In this document: positions 34,279-42,125 of the stretch, one piece after another | Numbering within the stretch: the stretch's first letter is position 1 | How the letters are laid out: each line of letters starts with the position of its first letter | Source: Paracoccaceae bacterium | GTDB lineage: Bacteria > Pseudomonadota > Alphaproteobacteria > Rhodobacterales > Rhodobacteraceae | DNA length: 42,797 nt | Assembly (NCBI GenBank): GCA_013139635.1 | Contig: WTAL01000034.1 | Span: forward strand, 1 to 42,797 | Reading direction: 5' to 3' | The notes under the pieces: model-generated | What the model saw: only the letters and a program-made list of their open reading frames with translations | What the model was told of the DNA's origin: nothing | Databases searched by the model: none | Program-made: the position numbers and the translations under genes

Positions 34279-35083
34279 GTTTTGATTTCGAGAGGTTTTT
34301 TCGGGCCCAAAACTCGCCCATCAGGCCGATAGTAATAGCAACAACGGTGAACCATATCGGGTAAGCCATGTTTGAAACGTCACTATTATAGTTCACAAAA
34401 GCAGCAACCCGCGCTTGGTCAATGGTATGAAATAGCGGATTCCAGTCAAACCAACCGACCATAGCTGCGGGCATATAAGCTGCAGGAATGAACTTTCCCG
34501 AGGTAAACATTTGTGCGCGCTGATAGATGGGCGATATCGCGTTTATGAGTCCCGGCACCACTGGCGAAAAAATCATAAAAACCATGCCAACTGCGATGCC
34601 ACTTGCCCAGGCAAAAAACACAGGTAAAACCAGCCCACCCGGGTTATCTACCGTTAAGTCTGCGCCAAATATCCAAAGCAGGGTTATAATGATGGATACT
34701 GCAACAAACTGAAAATAAAGCCCCGCAAAAGCTTTCGCCAAAATAGATAGAATTACGGTCATCGGAGAATGCATCATGATTGCGGACGTGGCACTGGATG
34801 CGCTACGCACCGAGCCAACGGCTTTTGTATGGGTTAAAAACAGGATTATGCCTGTTAGCAAAAACACAAACAAACTTCCACGAATGGATGCTCCGCGGCC
34901 TAGAAAAACTGCTATCGTGTAAAAGAGTGCCAAAAATACGGCTATATTGCCGACTTCCTTCAAAACGCCAAAGGTCGCGTTTCCGCTCTGTGTCCGCACT
35001 TCGCGCACCACAGAATGGAAAATCAGATCCAAAAATTCCAGAGCACCAAAAAACAATGATTTTGATTGCGGGGCAGCGGCCAT
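34268..35083 (-). CDS. ABC-2 type permease, polysaccharide/polyol phosphate export type (KpsM-like)
   Basis: A 271-aa membrane protein with about six hydrophobic segments (near 48-65, 70-86, 107-132, 142-168, 175-195, 240-260), starting with a soluble N-terminal tail that runs into FLDLIFHSVVREVRT. The NGxxPxYQRAQMF/SGKFIPAAYMPA and WNPLFHTIDQAR stretches near residues 180-225 match the ABC2_membrane domain of capsule and O-antigen exporters (KpsM, Wzm, RfbA type); WNPL near the last loop is typical. The matching ATPase (KpsT/Wzt) is not in the window. It is divergent from the glycan gene run starting at cysQ, which suggests it may export that product. Confidence 0.85.
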   Translation of the reverse strand: MAAAPQSKSLFFGALEFLDLIFHSVVREVRTQSGNATFGVLKEVGNIAVFLALFYTIAVFLGRGASIRGSLFVFLLTGIILFLTHTKAVGSVRSASSATSAIMMHSPMTVILSILAKAFAGLYFQFVAVSIIITLLWIFGADLTVDNPGGLVLPVFFAWASGIAVGMVFMIFSPVVPGLINAISPIYQRAQMFTSGKFIPAAYMPAAMVGWFDWNPLFHTIDQARVAAFVNYNSDVSNMAYPIWFTVVAITIGLMGEFWARKNLSKSKHGQ

Positions 35084-35125
35084 TATTTAATTATCCATTT
35101 AAATGCGCTTATTAGCAGAAATACT

Positions 35126-35155
35126 TTGCCGAAAAATAAGGCATAAGTCTATAAC
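35126..35155 (+). promoter_or_regulatory. Putative promoter of the cysQ-glycan gene run
   Basis: TTGCCG (35126-35131), 18 bp, TATAAC (35150-35155), about 37 nt before the cysQ ATG. Both boxes are near the sigma-70 consensus. Confidence 0.4.
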
Positions 35156-35192
35156 AGGCCCTAAACAACCATATTTTTTGAAGGCACACCCC

Positions 35193-35972
35193 ATGAATAA
35201 CACAGAAATCGTTAAAACCATCCGTGCTTTGGCGCTAGAAGCGGGTGATAAAATTATGGAAATTTATGCCCGTGATGATTTTGGTGTGCGCACCAAAGCC
35301 GACGATTCGCCGGTAACGGAAGCAGATGAAGCCGCTGATGCCATGATCTCGGCAGGGCTGCGCGCCGCCTTTCCTGAAATCGCCTTGGTGACCGAGGAGC
35401 AATCTGACAGCCACAATGTGAGTGCAGACCGGTTCTTTATCGTGGATCCGCTGGACGGCACCAAGGAATTTGTGCATCGGCGCGGAGATTTTACCGTGAA
35501 TATTGCATTGGTTGAGAATGGTACGCCGGTGCTCGGCGTGGTTTTCGCCCCTGCCAAAAAACGGCTGTTTTATACGGATGCCAGTGGGCAGACGGTGGAA
35601 GAAAGCCTTGACGGCACGCTTAAGCCATTGCGCGTTTCAACGCCGGATAATGAGGCGCTCATTGTTGTTGCGTCCAAATCACACCGCGATGCCGCCACGG
35701 ATGACTATATCAATAAATACAACGTTGCCGATAGCGCGGCTGCCGGCTCTTCGCTTAAATTTTGCCTTGTGGCAGCTGGCGAGGCTGATCTTTATCCGCG
35801 CCTTGGCCGCACAATGGAGTGGGATACCGCCGCGGGCCATGCCGTGCTGCTAGGTGCAGGCGGGCAGGTGGTGCGGTTTGATGACCACACCCCGTTAACC
35901 TACGGTAAACCCATTTATGAGAACCCGTTTTTCATTGCCCTCAGCCCTGGGGTGCAGTTGAAAGAGGCCTAA
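35193..35972 (+). CDS. cysQ: 3'(2'),5'-bisphosphate nucleotidase CysQ
   Basis: CysQ removes the 3' phosphate of PAP (3',5'-ADP), the by-product of PAPS-using sulfotransferases and of PAPS reduction. The 259-aa protein is an inositol-monophosphatase-fold enzyme with Mg2+ ligands Glu68-Glu69 (TEEQ), DPLDGTKEF (85-93) and the C-terminal WDTAAGHAVL; DSPVTEADEAAD (38-49) is typical of CysQ. The start is ATG 35193, because the frame upstream (from 35103) is not conserved and GAAGG precedes it. It abuts the glycosyltransferase gene with no gap. A PAPS-dependent sulfotransferase lies at the other end of the same run, which gives it a likely purpose here. Confidence 0.93.
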   Translation: MNNTEIVKTIRALALEAGDKIMEIYARDDFGVRTKADDSPVTEADEAADAMISAGLRAAFPEIALVTEEQSDSHNVSADRFFIVDPLDGTKEFVHRRGDFTVNIALVENGTPVLGVVFAPAKKRLFYTDASGQTVEESLDGTLKPLRVSTPDNEALIVVASKSHRDAATDDYINKYNVADSAAAGSSLKFCLVAAGEADLYPRLGRTMEWDTAAGHAVLLGAGGQVVRFDDHTPLTYGKPIYENPFFIALSPGVQLKEA

Positions 35973-37301
35973 ATGGCAGACACGCCAGACATCAGCGTTA
36001 TTATCGTTAGCCGAGACCGGCCGGATGAGCTGCGCAAAATGCTGTCTTGCCTGCGGTTTCAGGATATTTCGGGCTTTGAGGTTATCGTTGTCACCAACAC
36101 ACCGGGCGCGCTTGAGGGTGCCAGCCACCCAACACCGCTGCGGCTGTTTGATTGTGACGAGGCCAATATTGCCGTGGCGCGTAACGTGGGGATATTTGCC
36201 GCCAAGGGCCGCTTTATCGCCTTTTGCGATGATGACGCCCTGCCAGACCCTTCATGGCTGGGCTATCTATTGGCGCCCTTCAAAAATCCCTCAATCGGCG
36301 GTACAGGCGGCTTTACCCGTGGGCGCAACGGCATTTCGTTGCAATGGGGCGCGGTAGAGACAGATCTTGTGGGTGAGGCCCATCCGCTTGATATTGCGCC
36401 AGATTCTAAACCCGAAATCTTTGCCCCCTCGCAAAAAACCGCGCCGGTGATGATCGGCACTAACTGCGCTTTTAGAGCGTCGGCCCTTAAGCAAATCGGC
36501 GGGTTTGATCCGGCTTTTGCCTATTATCTTGATGATAGCGATATCTCGCTCCGGCTTTCAAAAGCGGGCTGGAAGCTGGCAATTGTGCCGCGCGCACAGG
36601 TGCACCACGGCTTTGCGGCAGGCCCCTACCGCGCCCAAAACCGCGTGCCCAAAACCCTGAACCCACACGGGAAAAGCAAAGCTGTTTTTTGCCGCAGACA
36701 CGCGCCGGAAGATGCGCTTGAGCCTGCGCTTTTGGCTTTTAAAGCCCTGCAATTCAAGCGCTTGGAAAAACAGCTTCTAGCTGGCTTGATGGAACCACCT
36801 GCCTTACCTGCCCTCATAAAATCGCTTGAAGACGGCTACCAGACCGGGCGGTATTTTCTGCTAAAATCAATGCCTGTTGGCAAAGAGCCAGCTGCGGGAA
36901 CCTCTCCAATACTGGAGCCAATGCCACGAACACACGTGCTTCTTGTTGGCCGCAAAGCTGAGCAAAAATGGCTAAATGATAAGGGAAAAACCCTCGCTGA
37001 TGGGGGGGTAATCACCACCACGCTTACCCTTTCTCGCACACCGGCCTTTATGAAAGCTAATTTCTCAGAGTGCGGATACTGGACCCTTTCAGGCGGGCAA
37101 TTCGGAAAATCCTCCCGCAGCGAGCCTCTTTTGCAAAAGCGCTCAATCCATGATAAAGTAGAGGCAGAAATTCAGCGTTTGGCCAGTATTTCCCCCGTTG
37201 ATTTTGTAGCTTATCCGCAAGTGTCAGCAACGGCTGACATATTTTCGCCGCAAAACGATGCCATTAAGTGTCTTAACGGGTTTGTGGTGGAATCAGTCTA
37301 G
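35973..37301 (+). CDS. Family 2 glycosyltransferase with an unassigned C-terminal region
   Basis: A 442-aa protein. Residues 5-235 form a GT-A fold family 2 domain: SVIIVSRDRPDELRKML, the AVARNVGIFAAKGRFIAFCDDDALPDP segment with the DXD-like DDD (86-88), GGTGGFTRGRNG, and YLDDSDISLRLSKAG (acceptor/ED-like motif). Such enzymes move sugar from a nucleotide donor to a glycan or lipid. Residues about 260-442 are not recognisable to me: they include HVLLVGRKAEQKW near 312 and a Ser/Gly-rich part. No membrane helix is present, so it should be cytoplasmic. It starts at the base after the cysQ stop. Confidence 0.85.
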   Translation: MADTPDISVIIVSRDRPDELRKMLSCLRFQDISGFEVIVVTNTPGALEGASHPTPLRLFDCDEANIAVARNVGIFAAKGRFIAFCDDDALPDPSWLGYLLAPFKNPSIGGTGGFTRGRNGISLQWGAVETDLVGEAHPLDIAPDSKPEIFAPSQKTAPVMIGTNCAFRASALKQIGGFDPAFAYYLDDSDISLRLSKAGWKLAIVPRAQVHHGFAAGPYRAQNRVPKTLNPHGKSKAVFCRRHAPEDALEPALLAFKALQFKRLEKQLLAGLMEPPALPALIKSLEDGYQTGRYFLLKSMPVGKEPAAGTSPILEPMPRTHVLLVGRKAEQKWLNDKGKTLADGGVITTTLTLSRTPAFMKANFSECGYWTLSGGQFGKSSRSEPLLQKRSIHDKVEAEIQRLASISPVDFVAYPQVSATADIFSPQNDAIKCLNGFVVESV

Positions 37302-37345
37302 AGTGTTTAGTGAGTAACGCCGTTCTCTTCTGATTGGGGAATAAA

Positions 37346-38242
37346 ATGAACAATAAAGTAACAAAAGCAATCTTTCCTGTGGCTGGCCTTGGCACGCGGT
37401 TTTTACCGGCGACCAAATCTATCCCGAAAGAGATAATGACACTGGTTGACCGGCCTTTAATTCAATACGCGATTGACGAAGCCCGCGAGGCTGGCATTAC
37501 CGACTTTATTTTTGTGACCGCGCGCGGAAAATCGGCGCTGGAAGATTATTTCGACAGCAACCCCGAGCTGGAAAAATCGCTGTTTTCCAAAGGGAAAACC
37601 GACCTGCTCAAGCAGCTGCGCGATACCGATATGGAAAGTGGCGCGATTGCCTATATTCGCCAGCGTGAGGCCTTGGGCCTTGGGCACGCGGTGTGGTGTG
37701 CCCGCCGCCTGATCGCCCCAAATGAGCCATTTGCTGTGCTTTTGCCTGACGATGTAATCGCAGGGCAGGTTGGCTGCCTTAAGCAAATGATCGAGGCTTA
37801 TCAATCCGTTGGTGGAAATATGGTTGCCACGATGGAGGTAGCGCCAGAGCAAATATCCAATTACGGCGTGATTGACCCGATTGAGAACAATGGCCGCATT
37901 GTAACCGCAAAAGGCATGGTGGAAAAGCCAAACGCAGATGTTGCGCCGTCTAATCTGGCCGTGATCGGCCGCTATATTTTGCGCCCCGAAATCTTTGATT
38001 CTCTCAAAGGCCAATCAGCTGGCGCGGGTGGCGAAGTGCAGCTTACCGATGCGATTTGTGCGCAAATTGGCACGGGTGCGCCTGTTACCGGCTATCGGTT
38101 TGATGGCAACCGGTTTGATTGTGGCTCCAAAGCGGGCTATCTTCAGGCAACCGTGGCCTTTGGCCTCGCCCGCGCGGAGCTGCATGATGAATTCCGAATC
38201 TTTTTGGACTCGATCACCCATATGCAACAGGTTGCCGAGTAG
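37346..38242 (+). CDS. galU: UTP-glucose-1-phosphate uridylyltransferase
   Basis: GalU makes UDP-glucose from UTP and glucose-1-phosphate, the donor for many surface glycans. The 298-aa protein has the nucleotide-binding GLGTRFLPATKSIPKE (14-29), VDRPLIQYAIDEA, VLLPDDVIAG with the metal-binding Asp, SNYGVIDP, MVEKP and GGEVQLTDAI, all standard. The start is ATG 37346 with GGGGA 5 nt upstream; an in-frame TTG at 37334 is less likely. It lies 44 nt after one glycosyltransferase gene and 9 nt before another, so its product is probably used by this locus. Confidence 0.96.
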   Translation: MNNKVTKAIFPVAGLGTRFLPATKSIPKEIMTLVDRPLIQYAIDEAREAGITDFIFVTARGKSALEDYFDSNPELEKSLFSKGKTDLLKQLRDTDMESGAIAYIRQREALGLGHAVWCARRLIAPNEPFAVLLPDDVIAGQVGCLKQMIEAYQSVGGNMVATMEVAPEQISNYGVIDPIENNGRIVTAKGMVEKPNADVAPSNLAVIGRYILRPEIFDSLKGQSAGAGGEVQLTDAICAQIGTGAPVTGYRFDGNRFDCGSKAGYLQATVAFGLARAELHDEFRIFLDSITHMQQVAE

Positions 38243-38251
38243 CGCTGCCTG

Positions 38252-39472
38252 ATGTCCGCCATTCTGCTGGACATCAGCCGCACCCTTTCGCGCGCACCTT
38301 ATCCGCACCCCACAGGTATTGACCGCGTAGAGCGTGCTTATATCCATCATTTTTTGCAGGCCGACGTGCCGATTTTTTTCCTGTCTCGCGTGCTCAAAGG
38401 CTATGTATTGCTGGACCGCCAAGCTATGCAAACCATTTGGCCGATGATTACAGGCGATACCCCGTGGCAAAAGCAAGATTTGATCGCGCGCTTGTTCAGC
38501 CACAAGCTGCCCGACCTAACCAACCGCGCCGAATCTACGCTGCGGCGGCTGTCATTGGCCACCTGTCTGCGCGCTGGCCTTGCCAAAGTTTTAAAGCAGC
38601 ATCTGCTGGGTGGTTTTACCTATCTGAATGTTGGGCACTCCAACCGAAAACCAGCTCTTTGGCAGGCAATTAAGGCTGGCGGTGCTGGCAAAATACTGGC
38701 TATGGTGCATGATGTCATCCCGCTGGATTACCCCGAATTTACCCGCCCAGATACCGCCGCCCGCTTTGAAAGTGAGCTAAAAGCCACTGCTGCCGCCTGT
38801 GACGCGCTGATTTACAATTCCAAAGATACAGCCAACCGCACCGAGAAATATTTGCAAAAATGGAGGCTTTCCCCCGCGCCTTTACCGATTCTGCTTGGCA
38901 CGGACCCACTTCCGGCCCCCAAACCGGCACCGCTGGCCCGCCCCGCAGAATTTGTAATACTCGGCACCATCGAGCCGCGCAAAAACCACCAGATTTTGCT
39001 GGATATATGGCCGGAAATAAAGGCGCATTTGCATATTATCGGCCAGCGTGGCTGGCAAAACGAACAGGTTTTTCGCACACTTGATTCCAGTCCGCTAATG
39101 GGGAAAACCGTATTTGAGCACGCGAAACTTAGCGATAAAGCCCTCGCGCACCGTCTGGCCTCCGCCCGCGCACTGCTTTTCCCCAGCTTTGCCGAAGGTT
39201 TTGGCTATCCGCTGATTGAGGCGCTGCAAATGGGCATTCCGGTGATCTGCGCTGATCTTCCCTGCTTTCGGGAAATCGCTGGCGATCTGCCTAACTATCT
39301 TCCGTCGGACGACCTAGAGGCATGGTCGGTCGCTATTTTGGCTGCCACAGCCACACCGCGCGAAAAACTCCCTAAAAATGTCAGCTTTCCGACATGGGAT
39401 CAACATTTTGCCAAGCTAAATATGTTCCTGTATGATGCGGATAATCAGAGCGAGCAGAAAGCCGGCAGATGA
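38252..39472 (+). CDS. Family 4 (GT-B) glycosyltransferase
   Basis: A 406-aa GT-B fold enzyme. The C-terminal domain has GTIEPRKNH (248-256), where Arg and Lys bind the donor diphosphate, and the EX7E motif EGFGYPLIE (325-333) followed by ALQMGIPVICADLPCFREI, typical for retaining GT4 mannosyl- and other transferases. The N-terminal part has DISRTLSRAPYPHPTGIDRVERAY (7-30) and VHDVIPLDYPEF (162-173). The donor cannot be told from sequence. It is 9 nt after galU and overlaps the next gene by 4 nt (ATGA). Confidence 0.9.
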   Translation: MSAILLDISRTLSRAPYPHPTGIDRVERAYIHHFLQADVPIFFLSRVLKGYVLLDRQAMQTIWPMITGDTPWQKQDLIARLFSHKLPDLTNRAESTLRRLSLATCLRAGLAKVLKQHLLGGFTYLNVGHSNRKPALWQAIKAGGAGKILAMVHDVIPLDYPEFTRPDTAARFESELKATAAACDALIYNSKDTANRTEKYLQKWRLSPAPLPILLGTDPLPAPKPAPLARPAEFVILGTIEPRKNHQILLDIWPEIKAHLHIIGQRGWQNEQVFRTLDSSPLMGKTVFEHAKLSDKALAHRLASARALLFPSFAEGFGYPLIEALQMGIPVICADLPCFREIAGDLPNYLPSDDLEAWSVAILAATATPREKLPKNVSFPTWDQHFAKLNMFLYDADNQSEQKAGR

Positions 39473-40473
39473 AAAACCTTTTGCAACATTACCGGCTGCG
39501 ACTTTTGCGAAAAAAGTGGCAGATACGCACGATTCGCCGCAAAAAAGATCTTCACAACGTAAAAATGGGGGAAAACCACGCCAAAAAGGGCGGGATATTT
39601 CTGTTTTCAACTATGCGCAACGAGGCCCTGCGCCTGCCATACTTTCTAGAGTATTATCGCAATCTCGGCGTTGACCAGTTTTTCATTGTCGATAATGGCT
39701 CCACTGATGGCACCACCGAGCTGCTCAAAGCCCAGCCCGATGTTTCGCTTTGGCATACAAAGGCCAGCTATCGCCGCGCCAAATTTGGCGTGCTTTGGCT
39801 TAATAGTCTGCTTAATGAATTTGGCCACAAGCATTGGTGCCTCGTTGTGGATGTAGACGAACTTTTTGTTTACCCCCACCATGATACCCGCCCCTTAAGC
39901 GCCCTTACGGAATGGCTGGCTGCTTCGCAAATTAGCAGCTTTGCGGCGATGCTGATTGACCTCTACCCAAAAGAGATAGCCCCTTATAAGCAAGGGCAAA
40001 ACCCGCTTGAAACTCTTACTCATTTTGATGCGGGCAATTACACCCAGCGCCGGAATAACCGCTTTACCGAGATGTGGATTCAGGGTGGCCCGCGCCAGCG
40101 GCTGTTTTTCCGCGCCCAGCCCGCAAAGGCGCCCGCCCTCAACAAAACACCACTAATTTTCTGGCGTAAGCATTATGTTTATATCTCGTCTACACATCTA
40201 TTGCTGCCCCGCAGCCTAAACCAAACCTATGAGCGGGAGGGCGGGGAAAAGATATGCGGCGCGCTCCTGCACACCAAATTCCTGCCCGATCTTTATGATC
40301 GTGCCAGTGAGGAGCTGCAACGCGGCGAGCATTATGCCAATAGCGCCGAATACCTTGCCTATAGCGAGCAAGAAAATGCGATAGATGAAATGTGGAGCCC
40401 GCAATCCACAGAATATGTCAATTGGCAGCAGCTAGACCGACTCGGGCTGATCTCTTATGGGGGGTGGGCATGA
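39469..40473 (+). CDS. Family 2-like glycosyltransferase (Glyco_tranf_2_4 type)
   Basis: A 334-aa protein with a basic N-terminus (RLRLLRKKWQIRTIRRKK) and a GT-A fold related to GT2/GT92: TMRNEALRLPYFLEYYRNLGVDQFFIVDNGSTDGT, with DNGSTDGT at 75-82, then the metal-binding DVDE (128-131). These features match the Pfam-type group Glyco_tranf_2_4 found in roseobacter surface glycan loci. The acceptor is unknown. It overlaps its neighbours on both sides by ATGA, pointing to tight translational coupling with the GT4 gene and the GT14-like gene. Confidence 0.86.
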   Translation: MKNLLQHYRLRLLRKKWQIRTIRRKKDLHNVKMGENHAKKGGIFLFSTMRNEALRLPYFLEYYRNLGVDQFFIVDNGSTDGTTELLKAQPDVSLWHTKASYRRAKFGVLWLNSLLNEFGHKHWCLVVDVDELFVYPHHDTRPLSALTEWLAASQISSFAAMLIDLYPKEIAPYKQGQNPLETLTHFDAGNYTQRRNNRFTEMWIQGGPRQRLFFRAQPAKAPALNKTPLIFWRKHYVYISSTHLLLPRSLNQTYEREGGEKICGALLHTKFLPDLYDRASEELQRGEHYANSAEYLAYSEQENAIDEMWSPQSTEYVNWQQLDRLGLISYGGWA

Positions 40474-42125
40474 GCATTGGCATGGCGCTTTTGGTGCATG
40501 AGCATTTGCCCCGCGCGGCCTCGCTTGTGCAGGCCTTGCACGCTGCGGGATGCAAAATTGCCATTCATGTGGATGCAAAAGTTGGAGACTCCGCCTATTC
40601 TGACTTTCACCAAACCGTTAGCTCGCTTGAAAATGTGGTGTTTGCCCCGCGCGTTCTGTGCGAATGGGGCCGGTTTTCGCTGGTGCAAGCCCAGCTTGCC
40701 ACCTCTGAAGTGCTGCTAAAAACCTTTGATGACGTCTCTCATATTATGCTCATTTCCGGCTCTTGTTTGCCCAACCGTCCTATCCCTGAATTGATCTCCT
40801 TTTTAGAGCGCCACGTTGAAATAGATTTTATTGAATCGGTGGCGGTAGGGGGTATGAACTGGATAAAAGGCGGGCTTGAAGCTGAGCGTTTTAGCTTGTT
40901 TTTCCCGCTGTCTTTTACCAAGCGCCGGCGGCGGTTTGATGCGCTGGTATGGCTACAGCGAAAATTACGCCTGCGCCGGAAATTGCCTGAGGGGTTAACC
41001 CCGCATATAGGTTCGCAATGGTGGACCCTCTCCCGCGCCACGCTTCAGGCGATCATAAATGACCCCATGCGCGAGGGTTATGACCAGTTTTTCAAGCTAA
41101 GCTGGATACCGGACGAATCCTATTTCCAGAGCCTCGCGCGCAAGCATAGTGTAAAAATCAGGTCGCGCTCGCTCACCTATGCCCGCTTTGATTTTCGCGG
41201 AAAACCGATGACATTTTATGATGATCACGCCAAATATTTTGAGCATCTTGATAGCTTTTTTGTTCGCAAAGTGTGGCATGGCGCTGAGGGGCTTTATAAA
41301 AAACTGCTTGATGAGAACCGGGAGGTAGAAAAGCGCAACCCTGATATGGCCGTGGCCTTTCAGGCCAATATTGCCCGTGCTGAGTCTCGCTGGCTGGAGG
41401 GTCGGAAGGGGCTGTTTATGCAAGGGCGCGCGCCTCGATTGCTTGATCTAAACACTGCAACCAGTTACACAGTTCTGAGTGGCTTTGACCGTGTTTTCAA
41501 CGATTTGGCCCCATGGCTGCACCAGCATACCGGCATTGTGTTGCATGAGCATATTTGGTCAAAGGACAAACAAAAGTTTGCCCAAGCGGGGAAGGCTTTA
41601 AAGCGCAATATGGCCAGTAGCCGGAGAATACGGGACAATAATGCCGAAGGGTTTTTGCTGAATTTCATATGGAATCACGCAGATGATGACCCGATTTTCA
41701 ATTTTGACCCCAATACCAGCCCAAGCCTCGCCAAATTTATCTCCAAAGACCAAAACGCGCGGGTCTATCATATCCGCTCGGCTTGGCTGCTAGACCTATT
41801 ACGGGAAAACCTGCGCAATAAAGATGCGCTGCATGACCGCGCGCAAAAATTGGCACTCAAGGAGCAGGCGCAGCTGGCCGCACTTGAGGGGGGCAATGCC
41901 AATATCCGCATTATCTCACTTGCTGAAATCTATTCACAGCCCGGCGCGGTATTGGAAGATTTACTGCTCACATTGCGCCCCCGCCTTACCAACACCAACC
42001 GCGATATTCCGGCATTTTTGCCATATGAACAACTGGAAGCTTATGTTGAATTCCTGAAAGATACGGGGTTAAACTTGGATACCGCCTTTTCCATAAGCCT
42101 TGACCCGCAGAGTGAAAACCCGTGA
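40470..42125 (+). CDS. Core-2/I-branching beta-1,6-N-acetylglucosaminyltransferase-like enzyme (GT14) with DUF5927-like C-terminus
   Basis: A 551-aa protein. Residues 1-290 match the GT14 branching fold: MSIGMALLVHEHLPRA, IHVDAK (32-37), ISGSCLPNRPIPEL (95-108), GSQWWTLSR (181-189) and WIPDESYFQ (212-220, catalytic Glu region). Residues about 300-551 form a second part of unknown role, seen in Rhodobacterales relatives as DUF5927; it contains VWSK/WNHADDDPIFNFDPN and RVYHIRSAWLLDLLREN. The frame is open to 40392, but ATG 40470 (ATGA overlap with the gene before) fits the family start. GT14 enzymes add branching GlcNAc or xylose residues; the real donor here is unknown. Confidence 0.88.
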   Translation: MSIGMALLVHEHLPRAASLVQALHAAGCKIAIHVDAKVGDSAYSDFHQTVSSLENVVFAPRVLCEWGRFSLVQAQLATSEVLLKTFDDVSHIMLISGSCLPNRPIPELISFLERHVEIDFIESVAVGGMNWIKGGLEAERFSLFFPLSFTKRRRRFDALVWLQRKLRLRRKLPEGLTPHIGSQWWTLSRATLQAIINDPMREGYDQFFKLSWIPDESYFQSLARKHSVKIRSRSLTYARFDFRGKPMTFYDDHAKYFEHLDSFFVRKVWHGAEGLYKKLLDENREVEKRNPDMAVAFQANIARAESRWLEGRKGLFMQGRAPRLLDLNTATSYTVLSGFDRVFNDLAPWLHQHTGIVLHEHIWSKDKQKFAQAGKALKRNMASSRRIRDNNAEGFLLNFIWNHADDDPIFNFDPNTSPSLAKFISKDQNARVYHIRSAWLLDLLRENLRNKDALHDRAQKLALKEQAQLAALEGGNANIRIISLAEIYSQPGAVLEDLLLTLRPRLTNTNRDIPAFLPYEQLEAYVEFLKDTGLNLDTAFSISLDPQSENP

